64,000 nucleotides of DNA from Bacteroidota bacterium (GCA_018902795.1 JAHIQD010000007.1:26191-90190); one strand, 5' to 3'; shown: positions 17,220 through 25,362, counted from the first letter of the stretch. Numbers and translations are program-made. Notes: a model not told the origin generated them from the letters alone.

Positions 17220-18137
17220 ATGAAGAATTTATATTTTCTCGCTGCAGCTTTGTTTTGCAGCACCATTTCTGCCCAAAACCAAATTTCATTTGAAAATGCT
17301 GAAGGTTACCAGTTAGGCAGCATACAGGGACAGAATTCATGGCAGATTACCGATGATGGTGAAGGTAATTTTGTTCAAAACCAGATGGTTACAGATGAGA
17401 AATCCAGTAACGGTACTTTCTCCTTTAAAAATGGATATACCGATGAATATGGAGGTCAGTTCTTTCCTATTATCGGCGCTCAGAAGGATTTTGATCAGCC
17501 ACTGGATTATAACGACGCTACTGTTTCATTTGATGTTTTAGTGACTGAAACCGAAGGTTCCAATTTTGAGATGGCAGCTTACGGAATCAGCACCACTCAG
17601 GAGTATTATCCTGTTTTTGATTTGGCTTTCGACTGGGAAGGAACCCTGAAAGTAGTAAGCAACATCGATTATGATATGGAAGATACAGGATTTGCATGGG
17701 AAGCGAACAGATGGTATGCTATAAAAGTGATGGTTTCTGCAACAGAAATTAAATATTTCGTTGACGGAGCGTTAATTTACACTACGCCGAACTTCACCCA
17801 GATTGATCTGTTAGGGATGAACTTCCTCCACGATAATTTTGCCGGTGATGCTTATATTGACAACATTAAAATCAATGAAGTAAATATGGCGGTAAGCAGC
17901 GTGAAAAAAGGAAATCTTGCAGTATACCCAAATCCTGTAAAAAATAACTTGAACCTGAATCTTCCGAACGGGGAAAAAGTTTCACAGATTCAGATCTACA
18001 ATATGGCGGGACAAAACGTTTTGACCAACAACGGAGCCACCTCTCTTAATCTTGAGAATTTAAAAGCAGGAACTTATATTATCACGGTTACCAATACCAA
18101 AGGAAGTTCTTATTCTTCAAAATTTATTAAAGAATAA
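17220..18137 (+). CDS. T9SS type A sorting-domain secreted protein
   Basis: I choose the ATG at 17220 because it opens a normal signal peptide (MKNLYFLAAALFCSTISAQ); the frame extends 45 bases upstream without adding anything plausible. The 305-residue protein has a jelly-roll, concanavalin-like middle (residues about 22-225) with many aromatic and acidic residues, as in carbohydrate- or surface-binding modules. A C-terminal type A sorting domain follows: LAVYPNPVKNNLNLNLP, IQIYNMAGQNVL, and LKAGTYIITVTN with a final SSKFIKE. It should be exported by the type IX system and released or anchored at the surface. It is a single-gene unit with its own terminator. No catalytic motif is seen. Confidence 0.85.
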   Translation: MKNLYFLAAALFCSTISAQNQISFENAEGYQLGSIQGQNSWQITDDGEGNFVQNQMVTDEKSSNGTFSFKNGYTDEYGGQFFPIIGAQKDFDQPLDYNDATVSFDVLVTETEGSNFEMAAYGISTTQEYYPVFDLAFDWEGTLKVVSNIDYDMEDTGFAWEANRWYAIKVMVSATEIKYFVDGALIYTTPNFTQIDLLGMNFLHDNFAGDAYIDNIKINEVNMAVSSVKKGNLAVYPNPVKNNLNLNLPNGEKVSQIQIYNMAGQNVLTNNGATSLNLENLKAGTYIITVTNTKGSSYSSKFIKE

Positions 18138-18166
18138 TCAGCCTGATTTTATTGATTAAAGAATAT

Positions 18167-18201
18167 AAAAAAATCCCGAACTAAGGTTCGGGATTTTTTT
18201 T
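18167..18201 (+). terminator. Terminator of the T9SS type A gene
   Basis: The stem ATCCCGAAC / GTTCGGGAT has a TAAG loop, is lengthened by A and T runs and ends in eight T. Confidence 0.9.
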
Positions 18202-18353
18202 ACCACTGATAAAAGTTCTGTTTAAAATAATTACAATTTTTTGATTCTATAATAATCCGAACCTTAAAGACAACATAATGAGCCGGAAATAGCGGTTCCT
18301 GAATGAAAAGGATTGAATGATGAGTATTTTTAACTGGAAATTGTATGAATGAT

Positions 18354-18382
18354 TTGAAATAGAATCTTAATTGTTATATTTG
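18354..18382 (+). promoter_or_regulatory. Consensus Bacteroidetes promoter
   Basis: A -33 TTG at 18354-18356 is 18 bases from the -7 box TATATTTG at 18375-18382, a textbook match. The predicted start is near 18386, which is 123 bases before the downstream lipoprotein gene, so the mRNA has an unusually long leader. Confidence 0.65.
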
Positions 18383-18393
18383 AATAGATCATA

Positions 18394-18462
18394 ATGTATA
18401 ACGATCGTCATACCTATCTCCCCAATTTTGAGAGGCTTTGTATGATTTTGTCATATAAATAA
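18394..18462 (+). CDS. Possible 22-residue leader peptide or miniprotein
   Basis: The ATG lies 8 bases downstream of the predicted transcript start and opens MYNDRHTYLPNFERLCMI, ending after four more residues. Its placement in the 5' leader of the lipoprotein mRNA is what makes it noteworthy. Codon content alone cannot prove translation; it may equally be a chance ORF or a remnant of a longer gene. Confidence 0.25.
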   Translation: MYNDRHTYLPNFERLCMILSYK

Positions 18463-18508
18463 ACGAGTTATAAGCCATTTTGGATAAACGAAATCTAAAT
18501 AAATCTGA

Positions 18509-19063
18509 ATGAGAAAAATCCACACAGCAATATTTTTATTTCTCATGACTTTGGGGCAAATATCTTGTCAAACAAAAGAAGTCAAAATAGTGTTTGAAAA
18601 TAATTCTGTTGAAAATCCAACTGAACTTAACGAAACTCAAAAATATATTTTAAAAAAGAAATCAATAAACTCAGATTTTGACTATTCAAAACTTGACAAT
18701 ATTGACAATTACGCAATATCAGAAAGTTTTGAACCAATAAGTGGAGAATTCACTTATTATCAATTTATTTCAACATACAAAGGACATGCCTACGTTGCCC
18801 CAGGAGATTCAGGCGAAAGATTTAAAACATTTCACGACATTTTAATAATTAAAACGAACCAAAATAATAAAGTTGTAGATGCTTATCAATTTACTATGGA
18901 ATGGGCTGAAATACCTTTTCAATATGATGTTTATAAGAGTAAAACTGAGAACTTAATCCTGGCAGACAACTTGGACATAAAATCGCTTAATTTGAATAGA
19001 ACCGAATATTGGAATGATAGAGACAAACTGTTCAAACAAAGTGGAATTATAAAACTAAAATAA
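18509..19063 (+). CDS. Uncharacterised lipoprotein
   Basis: The 184-residue protein has a lipoprotein signal (MRKIHTAIFLFLMTLGQISC, lipid Cys at residue 20). The mature part is polar and rich in N, K, T and S, with central strands such as EFTYYQFISTYKGHAYVAP and ILIIKTNQNNKVVDAYQFTM. I do not recognise a domain. Base composition is lower in GC than the neighbours and codon use leans to A/T-ending codons, which fits a horizontally acquired or fast-evolving gene. It is driven by the promoter at 18354 and lies convergent to gcvP. The function is unknown. Confidence 0.65.
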   Translation: MRKIHTAIFLFLMTLGQISCQTKEVKIVFENNSVENPTELNETQKYILKKKSINSDFDYSKLDNIDNYAISESFEPISGEFTYYQFISTYKGHAYVAPGDSGERFKTFHDILIIKTNQNNKVVDAYQFTMEWAEIPFQYDVYKSKTENLILADNLDIKSLNLNRTEYWNDRDKLFKQSGIIKLK

Positions 19064-19141
19064 AACCGACTTATAATACTACGCTTTCGTCTTGTCTGCA
19101 GGACATGAGATGAAAGCCCGTTGAACAAACTAATTTGATCA

Positions 19142-19173
19142 CAAAAAAATCCCCTTCAAAACTGAAGGGGATT
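19142..19173 (-). terminator. Terminator of gcvP
   Basis: On the minus strand the 11-bp perfect stem AATCCCCTTCA / TGAAGGGGATT has a 4-base loop and ends in seven T. It starts about 20 bases after the gcvP stop. Confidence 0.9.
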
Positions 19174-19193
19174 CGTTATTTATAAATGATGAT

Positions 19194-22052
19194 TTACATA
19201 TACGACTCGATTGGTGCGCAGGTACACACTAAATTTCTGTCACCATACGCCTCATCAACACGGGAAACCGTTGCGAAGAATTTGTGATCTCTCACCCATT
19301 CCAAAGGATACGCAGCTTTTTCACGGCTGTAAGGCTTGTCCCAGGCGTCTGAAATTACAACCTGTTCCGTATGAGGAGCATTTTTCAACACATTGTTTGC
19401 TGCATCAGCAGTTCCTTCTGCAATTTCTTCAATTTCTTTTTTAATGGAAATCAGGGCTTCTGCAAAACGGTCAATTTCTCTTTTGCTTTCAGATTCTGTT
19501 GGCTCAATCATCAAAGTTCCGGCAACCGGGAAACTCACTGTTGGCGCATGGAAACCATAATCCATCAGACGTTTCGCTACATCAGCAACTTCAATTCCAA
19601 GCGGTTTAAACTGACGGAAATCTACGATACATTCGTGGGCAACTCTTCCTTCAGCGTTCGCATACAAAATCGGGAAATGCTCTGCTAAAACCTCTTTCAG
19701 ATAATTGGCATTTAAAATGGCGTGTTCCGTAGATCTTTTCAGACCTTCAGTTCCCAACATTTTGATGTACGCATAAGAAATATTGAGGACCAAACTCGAG
19801 CCGTAAGGAGCGGCAGAGATTGCTTCGATGGATTCTTTAGCACCAATTTTAATATTCGGATTGGATGGTAAAAACTTCACCAAATGTTCAGCAACGCAGA
19901 TCGGACCAACACCGGGACCGCCGCCTCCGTGAGGAATTGCGAAGGTTTTGTGAAGATTCAGGTGGCAAACATCTGCGCCGATATTTCCGGGCGACGTAAA
20001 ACCAACCTGCGCATTCATATTGGCACCATCCATATAAACCTGTCCACCATTGTCGTGAATCAGTTTGGTAATTTCTTTGATGTTGTCATCGAAAAATCCG
20101 TAGGTTGAAGGATAAGTAATCATCGCTGCGGAAAGGTTTGCACTGTGTTCTTCGGCTTTAGCCTTCAAATCAGCAAAATCGATTTCGCCGCTTTCAAGAT
20201 TTTTCACCACCACTACTTTCATTCCGGCAATTACCGCTGACGCAGGGTTTGTTCCGTGTGCGGACTGCGGAATAAGAACGATATTTCTGTGACTTTCTCC
20301 GCGTGATTTATGATATTCGCGGATCACCATCAGTCCGGCATATTCTCCCTGAGCACCGGAGTTCGGCTGAAGTGAAGTTCCTGCAAAACCGGTAATTTCT
20401 GCTAAATCTTTTTCCAACTGATCAATTAAAATCTGATAACCACCTGCCTGATCCACCGGTACAAACGGATGAACATTTCCCCATTCTGGCCACGAAATCG
20501 GCAACATTTGGGTAGCAGCATTCAGTTTCATCGTACACGAACCGAGTGAAATCATCGAATGGGTTAACGAAAGATCTTTTCGCTCCAAACGTTTGATATA
20601 ACGCATCAGTTCGGTTTCCGTATGGTATTTATTGAAGACTTCTTCCTGTAAAATTTTATCTGTTCTTAATGATTCAGCCGGAATCTGAACTTCTTCTTTG
20701 ATTATCAGTTTGAAACTCTGTTTGTCTTTAAACTGAGCAAAAGCATCAAACAGAAACTGAAGTTTTTCGTCGGTCGTTGTTTCATTGATAGCGATACTGA
20801 CGATGTTTTCCGAATAATAATTAAGATTAATTTTATGATCAAGCATTAAAAACATCAATGCTTTTTTATCTTCTTCATTCAGTCTGAATTTTACGGTATC
20901 GAAAATAGGATCTTCCACGATGTCATATCCTAGCGTTTTCAGTCCGTTATGAAGTGCGTTTGCTTTAAAGTGAATTTGTTCAGCAATAAAATTCAAACCT
21001 TTCGGTCCGTGATAAACGGCATACATTCCGGCCATTACCGCAAGAAGAACCTGCGCGGTACAGATATTGGAAGTTGCTTTTTCTCTTTTAATATGCTGCT
21101 CTCTGGTTTGCAAAGCCATTCTCAGGGCACGTTTACCGTAAGCATCCTGTGAAACCCCGATAATTCTTCCCGGAATATCTCTTTTATAATCGTCTTTACA
21201 TGCGAAAAACGCTGCGTGAGGACCGCCATATCCCATCGGAATTCCGAATCTCTGTGTAGTTCCAACGGCGCAATCTGCGCCCATATCTGCCGGAGATTTC
21301 AGTTTTACCAAAGCCATCGGATCACAGGCAACAGCTACCTGAAGACTGAAAGTTTTATACGTTTTGATATTCTCGGTATAGTCAAAAACTACCCCATTTT
21401 TTCCGGGATACTGAAGCATTACTCCAAAATACGACTCATCAAGCTGATGATTCTGATGATCGCCTTCAACGATTTCAATTCCTAAACCTTCTGCTTTTGT
21501 TTTCAGAACGGCAGCGGTTTGAGGAAGTACCAAATAGGAAACAAAAAATTTATTTGCTCCGGATTTTTTCTGGTCTTTTGTTCTGCTTTCAAAAAACATA
21601 TGCATCGCCTCAGCAGCTGCAGTAGATTCATCTAACAATGAGGCATTCGCCAATTTAAAACCTGTTAAATCGCAAACTACCGTCTGGAAATTCAGCAGCG
21701 CTTCCAGTCTTCCCTGTGCAATTTCCGCCTGATAAGGCGTGTAAGCCGTATACCAGGAAGGATTTTCTAAAATATTTCTCTGAATTGCACTCGGCAAAAT
21801 GGTGTTGTGATACCCGAAACCGATGTAATTGTCAAACAATAAGTTTTTCGACGCCAAATCCTTCGAATGCGCCAACATTTCATACTCTGAAAGGGCATCA
21901 GCAATGTTTAAATCTTTTTCTAAGCGAATTGAATTTGGGATTGTCTGGGCAATTAATTCGTCAATACCCGAAACGCCAATCTTCTGTAACATCGCCTGTC
22001 TGTCGGCTTCGTTTAAAGAAATGTGACGGTTTACAAACTGTGTTGTGTTCAT
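19194..22052 (-). CDS. gcvP: Glycine dehydrogenase (decarboxylating), P protein of the glycine cleavage system
   Basis: The 952-residue, full-length fused P protein is PLP-dependent. It decarboxylates glycine and passes the aminomethyl group to lipoyl-GcvH. The N-terminal half opens with FVNRHISLNEADRQAML and contains FDNYIGFGYHNTILPSAI and NPSWYTAYTPYQAEIAQGRL. The C-terminal half has the PLP lysine in NLHKTFAIPHGGGG, preceded by MDGANMNAQVG and SAHGTNPASA. GcvT and GcvH are not in the window, which is normal in flavobacteria, where these genes are scattered. It is a single-gene transcript with promoter at 22089-22119 and terminator at 19142. Confidence 0.97.
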   Translation of the reverse strand: MNTTQFVNRHISLNEADRQAMLQKIGVSGIDELIAQTIPNSIRLEKDLNIADALSEYEMLAHSKDLASKNLLFDNYIGFGYHNTILPSAIQRNILENPSWYTAYTPYQAEIAQGRLEALLNFQTVVCDLTGFKLANASLLDESTAAAEAMHMFFESRTKDQKKSGANKFFVSYLVLPQTAAVLKTKAEGLGIEIVEGDHQNHQLDESYFGVMLQYPGKNGVVFDYTENIKTYKTFSLQVAVACDPMALVKLKSPADMGADCAVGTTQRFGIPMGYGGPHAAFFACKDDYKRDIPGRIIGVSQDAYGKRALRMALQTREQHIKREKATSNICTAQVLLAVMAGMYAVYHGPKGLNFIAEQIHFKANALHNGLKTLGYDIVEDPIFDTVKFRLNEEDKKALMFLMLDHKINLNYYSENIVSIAINETTTDEKLQFLFDAFAQFKDKQSFKLIIKEEVQIPAESLRTDKILQEEVFNKYHTETELMRYIKRLERKDLSLTHSMISLGSCTMKLNAATQMLPISWPEWGNVHPFVPVDQAGGYQILIDQLEKDLAEITGFAGTSLQPNSGAQGEYAGLMVIREYHKSRGESHRNIVLIPQSAHGTNPASAVIAGMKVVVVKNLESGEIDFADLKAKAEEHSANLSAAMITYPSTYGFFDDNIKEITKLIHDNGGQVYMDGANMNAQVGFTSPGNIGADVCHLNLHKTFAIPHGGGGPGVGPICVAEHLVKFLPSNPNIKIGAKESIEAISAAPYGSSLVLNISYAYIKMLGTEGLKRSTEHAILNANYLKEVLAEHFPILYANAEGRVAHECIVDFRQFKPLGIEVADVAKRLMDYGFHAPTVSFPVAGTLMIEPTESESKREIDRFAEALISIKKEIEEIAEGTADAANNVLKNAPHTEQVVISDAWDKPYSREKAAYPLEWVRDHKFFATVSRVDEAYGDRNLVCTCAPIESYM

Positions 22053-22088
22053 ATAATTTTACTAGATTTATTTAGAAATAAAGGTTCG

Positions 22089-22119
22089 TAAAAATACAAA
22101 TTTTTAAGCAACAGCACAA
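22089..22119 (-). promoter_or_regulatory. Promoter of gcvP
   Basis: On the minus strand a -33 TTG (22117-22119 as CAA) is 20 bases from TATTTTTA (22089-22096), one base off the -7 consensus. The start codon is 37 bases further on. I see no glycine riboswitch in this short leader. Confidence 0.45.
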
Positions 22120-22162
22120 TTGATACTTCTCAGGTTCTAAAACAAAAAGTCATTTTATTATT

Positions 22163-22191
22163 TTGATTTATTCTAAATTAGCTTATATTTG
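22163..22191 (+). promoter_or_regulatory. Promoter of the Cys-rich miniprotein gene
   Basis: A -33 TTG (22163-22165) is 18 bases from TATATTTG (22184-22191). Predicted +1 is about 22195, one base before the ATG at 22196. This rules out the ATG at 22163, which lies inside the promoter. Confidence 0.65.
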
Positions 22192-22195
22192 CAGC

Positions 22196-22348
22196 ATGAA
22201 TTCACCAATCATCCCTTTTAAAATTGCACCGTTAACGCCGTTCTACCGAAACAGCGAAGAAATGTTCTGCGATAAAAAGAAGTGCTGCAAGAAATTCAAA
22301 AAAGGAAAACGCTGTAAAAAATGCCCTGGAAGGCTGAAAATGGCGTAG
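22196..22348 (+). CDS. 50-residue cysteine- and lysine-rich miniprotein
   Basis: The protein starts MNSPIIPFKIAPLTPFYRN. Its second half is strongly basic with six cysteines: FCDKKKCCKKF, then KRCKKCPGRLK, close to the C terminus. The spacing (C-x4-CC and C-x2-C) would suit a zinc or iron-sulfur knuckle or a nucleic-acid-binding peptide. The start is fixed by a consensus promoter ending four bases upstream, so its mRNA would be leaderless. I recall small proteins of this kind in related genomes but know no function. It sits between gcvP (divergent) and the DnaJ-like gene (convergent). Confidence 0.6.
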   Translation: MNSPIIPFKIAPLTPFYRNSEEMFCDKKKCCKKFKKGKRCKKCPGRLKMA

Positions 22349-22395
22349 TGTAAAAACTGTTCTTTTTTTAAATTCTCAATTTTCGGCTGGAATTC

Positions 22396-23046
22396 TCAGT
22401 GCGAAAAACTCTTCACCAAAAGTAATACCGCAATCACCAGAAAAAGGATCGCCAGAACAATTCTTAAAAATTTGGTTTGCCCGCCCTGATTTGACCTTGA
22501 AGGTTTCTGCGATTTAAACAACTCTTCCACTTCATTTCTGAATTTTTCTTTGTCATTTTCAAAAACTTCGGTGATGGTAATGCCGCGAACTACCGTTTTA
22601 TTCAGCAGAGAATTTGTGGCATGAAGCAGCAGCTGAAATTTCCCGTCTTTAAATTCAGTAATTCTGAAAGCTCTTTCCCCATAACTTTTTTCGAGACCGA
22701 AAGGCAAAACTTTCACAATATCCGCCTGATTGGTTTGCCAGGTAATAATCACTTCCTCCCCTTTTACTGCATGAATTTTATTTGCAGTGAAGGTTTTAAT
22801 GGAAGGCGGCAAAGTAGACCGTGAAGATCTCTGCTGATGGCCCAAATTTTCATCATAAATCCTGCGCTTTTCCCTGTCATTCAGAACTTCGTATGCCTCC
22901 TGAATTTCCCTGAAACGGTGAGCGAAAAACTCATCGTTGGCATTTTTATCAGGATGATATTTCAGCGAAAGTTTCCTGTAGGCTTTCTTGATGTCTTCTT
23001 CTGAAGCATTTTCCTGGATGCTGAGAAAGTAATAGTAGTTTTTCAT
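22396..23046 (-). CDS. J-domain protein with C-terminal membrane anchor
   Basis: The 216-residue protein has an N-terminal J domain (residues 2-65) with the HPD motif at 31-33 (KLSLKYHPDKN), which stimulates the ATPase of DnaK. No Gly/Phe-rich or zinc-finger region follows, so it is not canonical DnaJ. The middle (about 85-155) is a beta-rich domain (EEVIITWQTNQADIVKVLP, YGERAFRITEF) and the last 25 residues form one membrane helix (IVLAILFLVIAVLLLVKSF). This is a tail-anchored type III co-chaperone that would recruit DnaK to the inner membrane. A -7 box TACTTTTG on the minus strand (23081-23088) lies upstream. Confidence 0.85.
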   Translation of the reverse strand: MKNYYYFLSIQENASEEDIKKAYRKLSLKYHPDKNANDEFFAHRFREIQEAYEVLNDREKRRIYDENLGHQQRSSRSTLPPSIKTFTANKIHAVKGEEVIITWQTNQADIVKVLPFGLEKSYGERAFRITEFKDGKFQLLLHATNSLLNKTVVRGITITEVFENDKEKFRNEVEELFKSQKPSRSNQGGQTKFLRIVLAILFLVIAVLLLVKSFSH

Positions 23047-23151
23047 TCTTGGAGATTCCGGATTCTAACTTTTAGGGTAACAAAAGTAAGGATTTTTAAG
23101 TTTTACCGTTGGTCACAACTTTTCAATCACGCCGTTTCCTAAAACTTTAAT

Positions 23152-23184
23152 AAAAAAAACGGAAAGAAAAGATTCTCTCCGTTT
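23152..23184 (-). terminator. Terminator of the 86-residue protein gene
   Basis: On the minus strand AAAACGGAGAGA pairs with TCTTTCCGTTTT, with a small internal irregularity, followed by a run of T. Confidence 0.75.
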
Positions 23185-23213
23185 TGTACAATAATTTAGT
23201 TTAGCTGAATTTC

Positions 23214-23474
23214 TTATGCTTTCTCCTGTCTGCAGCTGTTGTGACAGCATTTTGAGGCGAATTTCTCTTTCATTTTATTTTTAAGTTCTGCATACTTCTC
23301 ATCATCCATTTCTCTGATTTTATCTGCAAAGCCGAAAGGTGTTCTTTCTTTAATATCAAATTCTTCGAAAATTCCTTTCATGAATTTTCTTTTTTCGGAA
23401 ATTTTTCTAGCTGCCAAAGCAACGCCTACTACTGCCAGTGCACCCAATGCACCTTTTACACCTGAATTTTTCAT
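23214..23474 (-). CDS. Small uncharacterised protein with N-terminal hydrophobic segment
   Basis: The 86-residue protein has a hydrophobic alanine- and glycine-rich segment at the N terminus (VKGALGALAVVGVALAARK), then a charged helical part (FADKIREMDDEKYAELKNK). It ends in a Cys-rich tail (KCCHNSCRQEKA). The N-terminal segment could be a membrane anchor. I do not recognise a family. It is transcribed alone, with its own terminator, in the direction of the DnaJ-like gene. Confidence 0.65.
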   Translation of the reverse strand: MKNSGVKGALGALAVVGVALAARKISEKRKFMKGIFEEFDIKERTPFGFADKIREMDDEKYAELKNKMKEKFASKCCHNSCRQEKA

Positions 23475-23613
23475 TTTTTTGAATTTTAAATTTTACGTTT
23501 TATTAATGTACTTTTTATGGTAGACGAAGCAGCGTTATTTTTACTTTAAAAAATATTACATTTAACAGAAAAAACAGTTGATAAGTTTTGAGCTGAAGCC
23601 AATCAAATTTTCC

Positions 23614-23639
23614 ATAAAAAAAACGGGCTAAAGCCCGTT
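23614..23639 (-). terminator. Terminator of the sigma factor / membrane protein pair
   Basis: On the minus strand AACGGGCT pairs with AGCCCGTT around a 2-base loop and is followed by eight T. It lies 24 bases after the stop of the membrane-protein gene. Confidence 0.88.
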
Positions 23640-23663
23640 CCTTTCATTTTTACCATTATCTCA

Positions 23664-23993
23664 TTAACATTTATCCCCAAAAAAGCCACGTTCACAACGC
23701 TGTTTCCAGATTTCTTTAAATTTCTCTTTTTCTTCGGGTGACATTCCGCTCATTCTTTCTTCTTTCAGTCTACGGAATTTATCTTTATTGAAACCTTTTC
23801 CTCCAAAACCCCCGAACAGTATTTTACTCAACACCAATATTCCCATTGCCTGCCAGAACGTGATGGTTTTCACGCCGATAATTTCAGGCAGAAGACAGTT
23901 CCAGAGCCACATCACCATACCGGAAACTGCAAAAACCATGGCGATTCCTGCCAAAACAAAAAATGCAATTTTTCCTTTGAATTTATTTCTCAT
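23664..23993 (-). CDS. Small membrane protein encoded after an ECF sigma factor
   Basis: I prefer the start MRNKFKGKIAFF (109 residues) over an in-frame ATG 30 bases upstream, because the hydrophobic segment follows at a normal distance. Two membrane segments are visible (FFVLAGIAMVFAVSGMVMWL and FWQAMGILVLSKILFGGF). A cytoplasmic, highly charged tail follows (DKFRRLKEERMSGMSPEEKE, then FKEIWKQRCERGFFGDKC). The tail resembles that of Spy/CpxP-like or anti-sigma-type sensors only superficially. It lies 51 bases downstream of the sigma-factor gene on the same strand and ends at a shared terminator, so it could regulate that sigma factor. Confidence 0.7.
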   Translation of the reverse strand: MRNKFKGKIAFFVLAGIAMVFAVSGMVMWLWNCLLPEIIGVKTITFWQAMGILVLSKILFGGFGGKGFNKDKFRRLKEERMSGMSPEEKEKFKEIWKQRCERGFFGDKC

Positions 23994-24044
23994 AACTTTT
24001 ATACTTTTAATTCCCGTTTTCACAGGATTTTCTTTGACCTACAG

Positions 24045-24599
24045 TTAACTTTTTAAATCCAGATATAATCCGTTCATTCTTTTCCTTAAATGTTTCACCG
24101 CATAATTTTTTCTGCTGATAATGGTTTTAATATTTTCGCCCTGTTCATCGGCAATTTCCTGCAGTTTCTTTCCTTCAATTTCGTTTTCTACAAATGCGGA
24201 GCGTTGTTTCTCCGGCAATTCTTCCAAAGCTGAAAACAACTCCTTCCAAACTTCCTCCCGAAAAGCCAGCAGTTCGGGATTTTCAGAATCATCCAAAAGC
24301 AAAATATCTTTTATCGAAAAGCTGCCATCCTCATCTTCATACACGAAATCTTCAAGGTTCTCGGTTTTCTTTTTCCGGTAACTGTCGGTAATTTTGTTTC
24401 GTGAAACCTGATAAAGCCAGGCACCAATATTCAGAATTTCTGAAATATTGGTCAGGTTGCTGAACTGGTACCACACTTCCTGCAAAATATCTTCCGCATC
24501 TTCTGTATTATTCACTTTCGGCCGGATAAAAGACAGCAGTTTTCCCCCGTAATTCTTCACGGTTTGCGCAATCAGGCTGTCTTTTTCGGTTTGAGACAT
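24045..24599 (-). CDS. ECF-type RNA polymerase sigma factor
   Basis: I take the ATG of MSQTEKDSLIAQTV (184 residues); an in-frame ATG 21 bases upstream is possible. Region 2 is visible as NTEDAEDILQEVWYQFSN, followed by NIGAWLYQVSRNKITDSYR. Region 4 is LEELPEKQRSAFVENEIEG with the helix-turn-helix KKLQEIADEQGENIKTIIS. It directs RNA polymerase to a small stress or envelope regulon. No classical anti-sigma gene (with zinc-binding HxxxCxxC) is next to it; the downstream two-helix membrane protein is the only candidate partner. Confidence 0.88.
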   Translation of the reverse strand: MSQTEKDSLIAQTVKNYGGKLLSFIRPKVNNTEDAEDILQEVWYQFSNLTNISEILNIGAWLYQVSRNKITDSYRKKKTENLEDFVYEDEDGSFSIKDILLLDDSENPELLAFREEVWKELFSALEELPEKQRSAFVENEIEGKKLQEIADEQGENIKTIISRKNYAVKHLRKRMNGLYLDLKS

Positions 24600-24661
24600 T
24601 GGTAGTATTTCCAGCTCCATACAAAGGATGACGTACCGAGCTTCATTTTACTTTAAATTTT

Positions 24662-24736
24662 TTAACTTTTTTTTGTAGCAACATCAGGCTGTTTGTCTTC
24701 CCACTTGCAGACCGGCTTTCCGTTGCAATCTGCCAT
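24662..24736 (-). CDS. Possible 24-residue miniprotein upstream of the sigma factor
   Basis: The ORF reads MADCNGKPVCKWEDKQPD and then VATKKS. An AGGA lies at a fitting distance before the ATG, which is unusual in this phylum. The two cysteines and tryptophan are not typical of random AT-rich sequence. I find no promoter consensus and no known family, so this is only a suggestion. The surrounding 24621-24852 holds no other gene that I can support. Confidence 0.2.
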   Translation of the reverse strand: MADCNGKPVCKWEDKQPDVATKKS

Positions 24737-24852
24737 TGCGGGTATTTCCTGTTTTTATTTGAAAACTTCTGTTTCGCAATGTCAGGATTTACACTACAAT
24801 CCGGGCTAGAATTTAAGGATCTATCTTCTTCGCCGGCAGATGTAACTGAAAT

Positions 24853-24878
24853 AAAAAAACGGAAAATAATTTTCCGTT
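24853..24878 (-). terminator. Terminator of the small-enzyme gene run
   Basis: On the minus strand the 9-bp perfect stem AACGGAAAA / TTTTCCGTT has a 3-base loop and seven T behind it. It follows the last SRPBCC gene. Confidence 0.85.
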
Positions 24879-24903
24879 CTAGCCTGTAAATTGCTGCCAG
24901 ACT

Positions 24904-25344
24904 TTACTCTTCAGCCAATTTTTTCAACAGTTCAAAACCTTTATGAAAGCCATCATTCATCTGCTCCGAATAATCTTTCATGGTATGAACAACCGCTCGG
25001 AGCTCTGTTGTATTTTCATCAACGGCTCTTAAAAAATAAGATTCTTCGCTGCCACTCCATTCCTCCACATCCCTGCCTTTGGTATTTTCAACCCCGTCTT
25101 TTAAGAATCCCAAATGACTGAAAACAACTTCAGTAGGTTCCTGCAGACTTTTAATGGTAGAAACCATTCCTTCTCCGTTTGCGTCAAAAAAATAGGTTTT
25201 CCCGTCAATCTTCCAGTCGGTTTTAAACTGTGAACCCGGACTGAAAAACTGCGTCCATTGCCCATAAGTTTCGTCACCCCAAAGCAAATCCCAAACTTTC
25301 TGAATGGGCGCGTTGATCATTACTTCGTAATCTAATGTTTCCAT
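24904..25344 (-). CDS. SRPBCC-domain protein (AHSA1/START-like), copy 1
   Basis: The 146-residue protein has the helix-grip fold: LDYEVMINAPIQKVWDLLW at the start, GQWTQFFSPGSQFKTDW, and a long C-terminal helix (GFHKGFELLKKLAEE). Such proteins bind a hydrophobic ligand or a chaperone partner in the cavity, and no catalytic residue is defined. It is the last gene in a run of seven small co-directional genes (promoter at 28548) and lies 18 bases after its nearest paralogue, with which it shares the same architecture. Confidence 0.85.
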   Translation of the reverse strand: METLDYEVMINAPIQKVWDLLWGDETYGQWTQFFSPGSQFKTDWKIDGKTYFFDANGEGMVSTIKSLQEPTEVVFSHLGFLKDGVENTKGRDVEEWSGSEESYFLRAVDENTTELRAVVHTMKDYSEQMNDGFHKGFELLKKLAEE

Positions 25345-25362
25345 GGTTAGTAGAATTTAAAG

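Larger units (their letters stand above)
18202..18508. other. Intergenic region with a strong promoter and a 22-codon ORF
   Basis: These 307 bases between the terminator and the next lipoprotein gene contain a consensus promoter (18354-18382) and a small ORF (18394-18462), described separately. The rest is AT-rich with no clear structure. Confidence 0.5.

Noticed and set aside
18463..18508. A possible integron attC site around GTTATAAGCC before the lipoprotein gene and GTTGAAC after it.
   Set aside because: The words fit the attC core only loosely, there is no paired inverse core at the right distance, and no integrase is in the window.
19064..19141. A second gene or RNA between the lipoprotein gene and the gcvP terminator.
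   Set aside because: The 78 bases show neither a stable fold nor an ORF beyond chance length.
22053..22162. A glycine riboswitch upstream of gcvP.
   Set aside because: The leader between the predicted start and the ATG is only about 30 bases, too short for the glycine aptamer, and the conserved core is absent.
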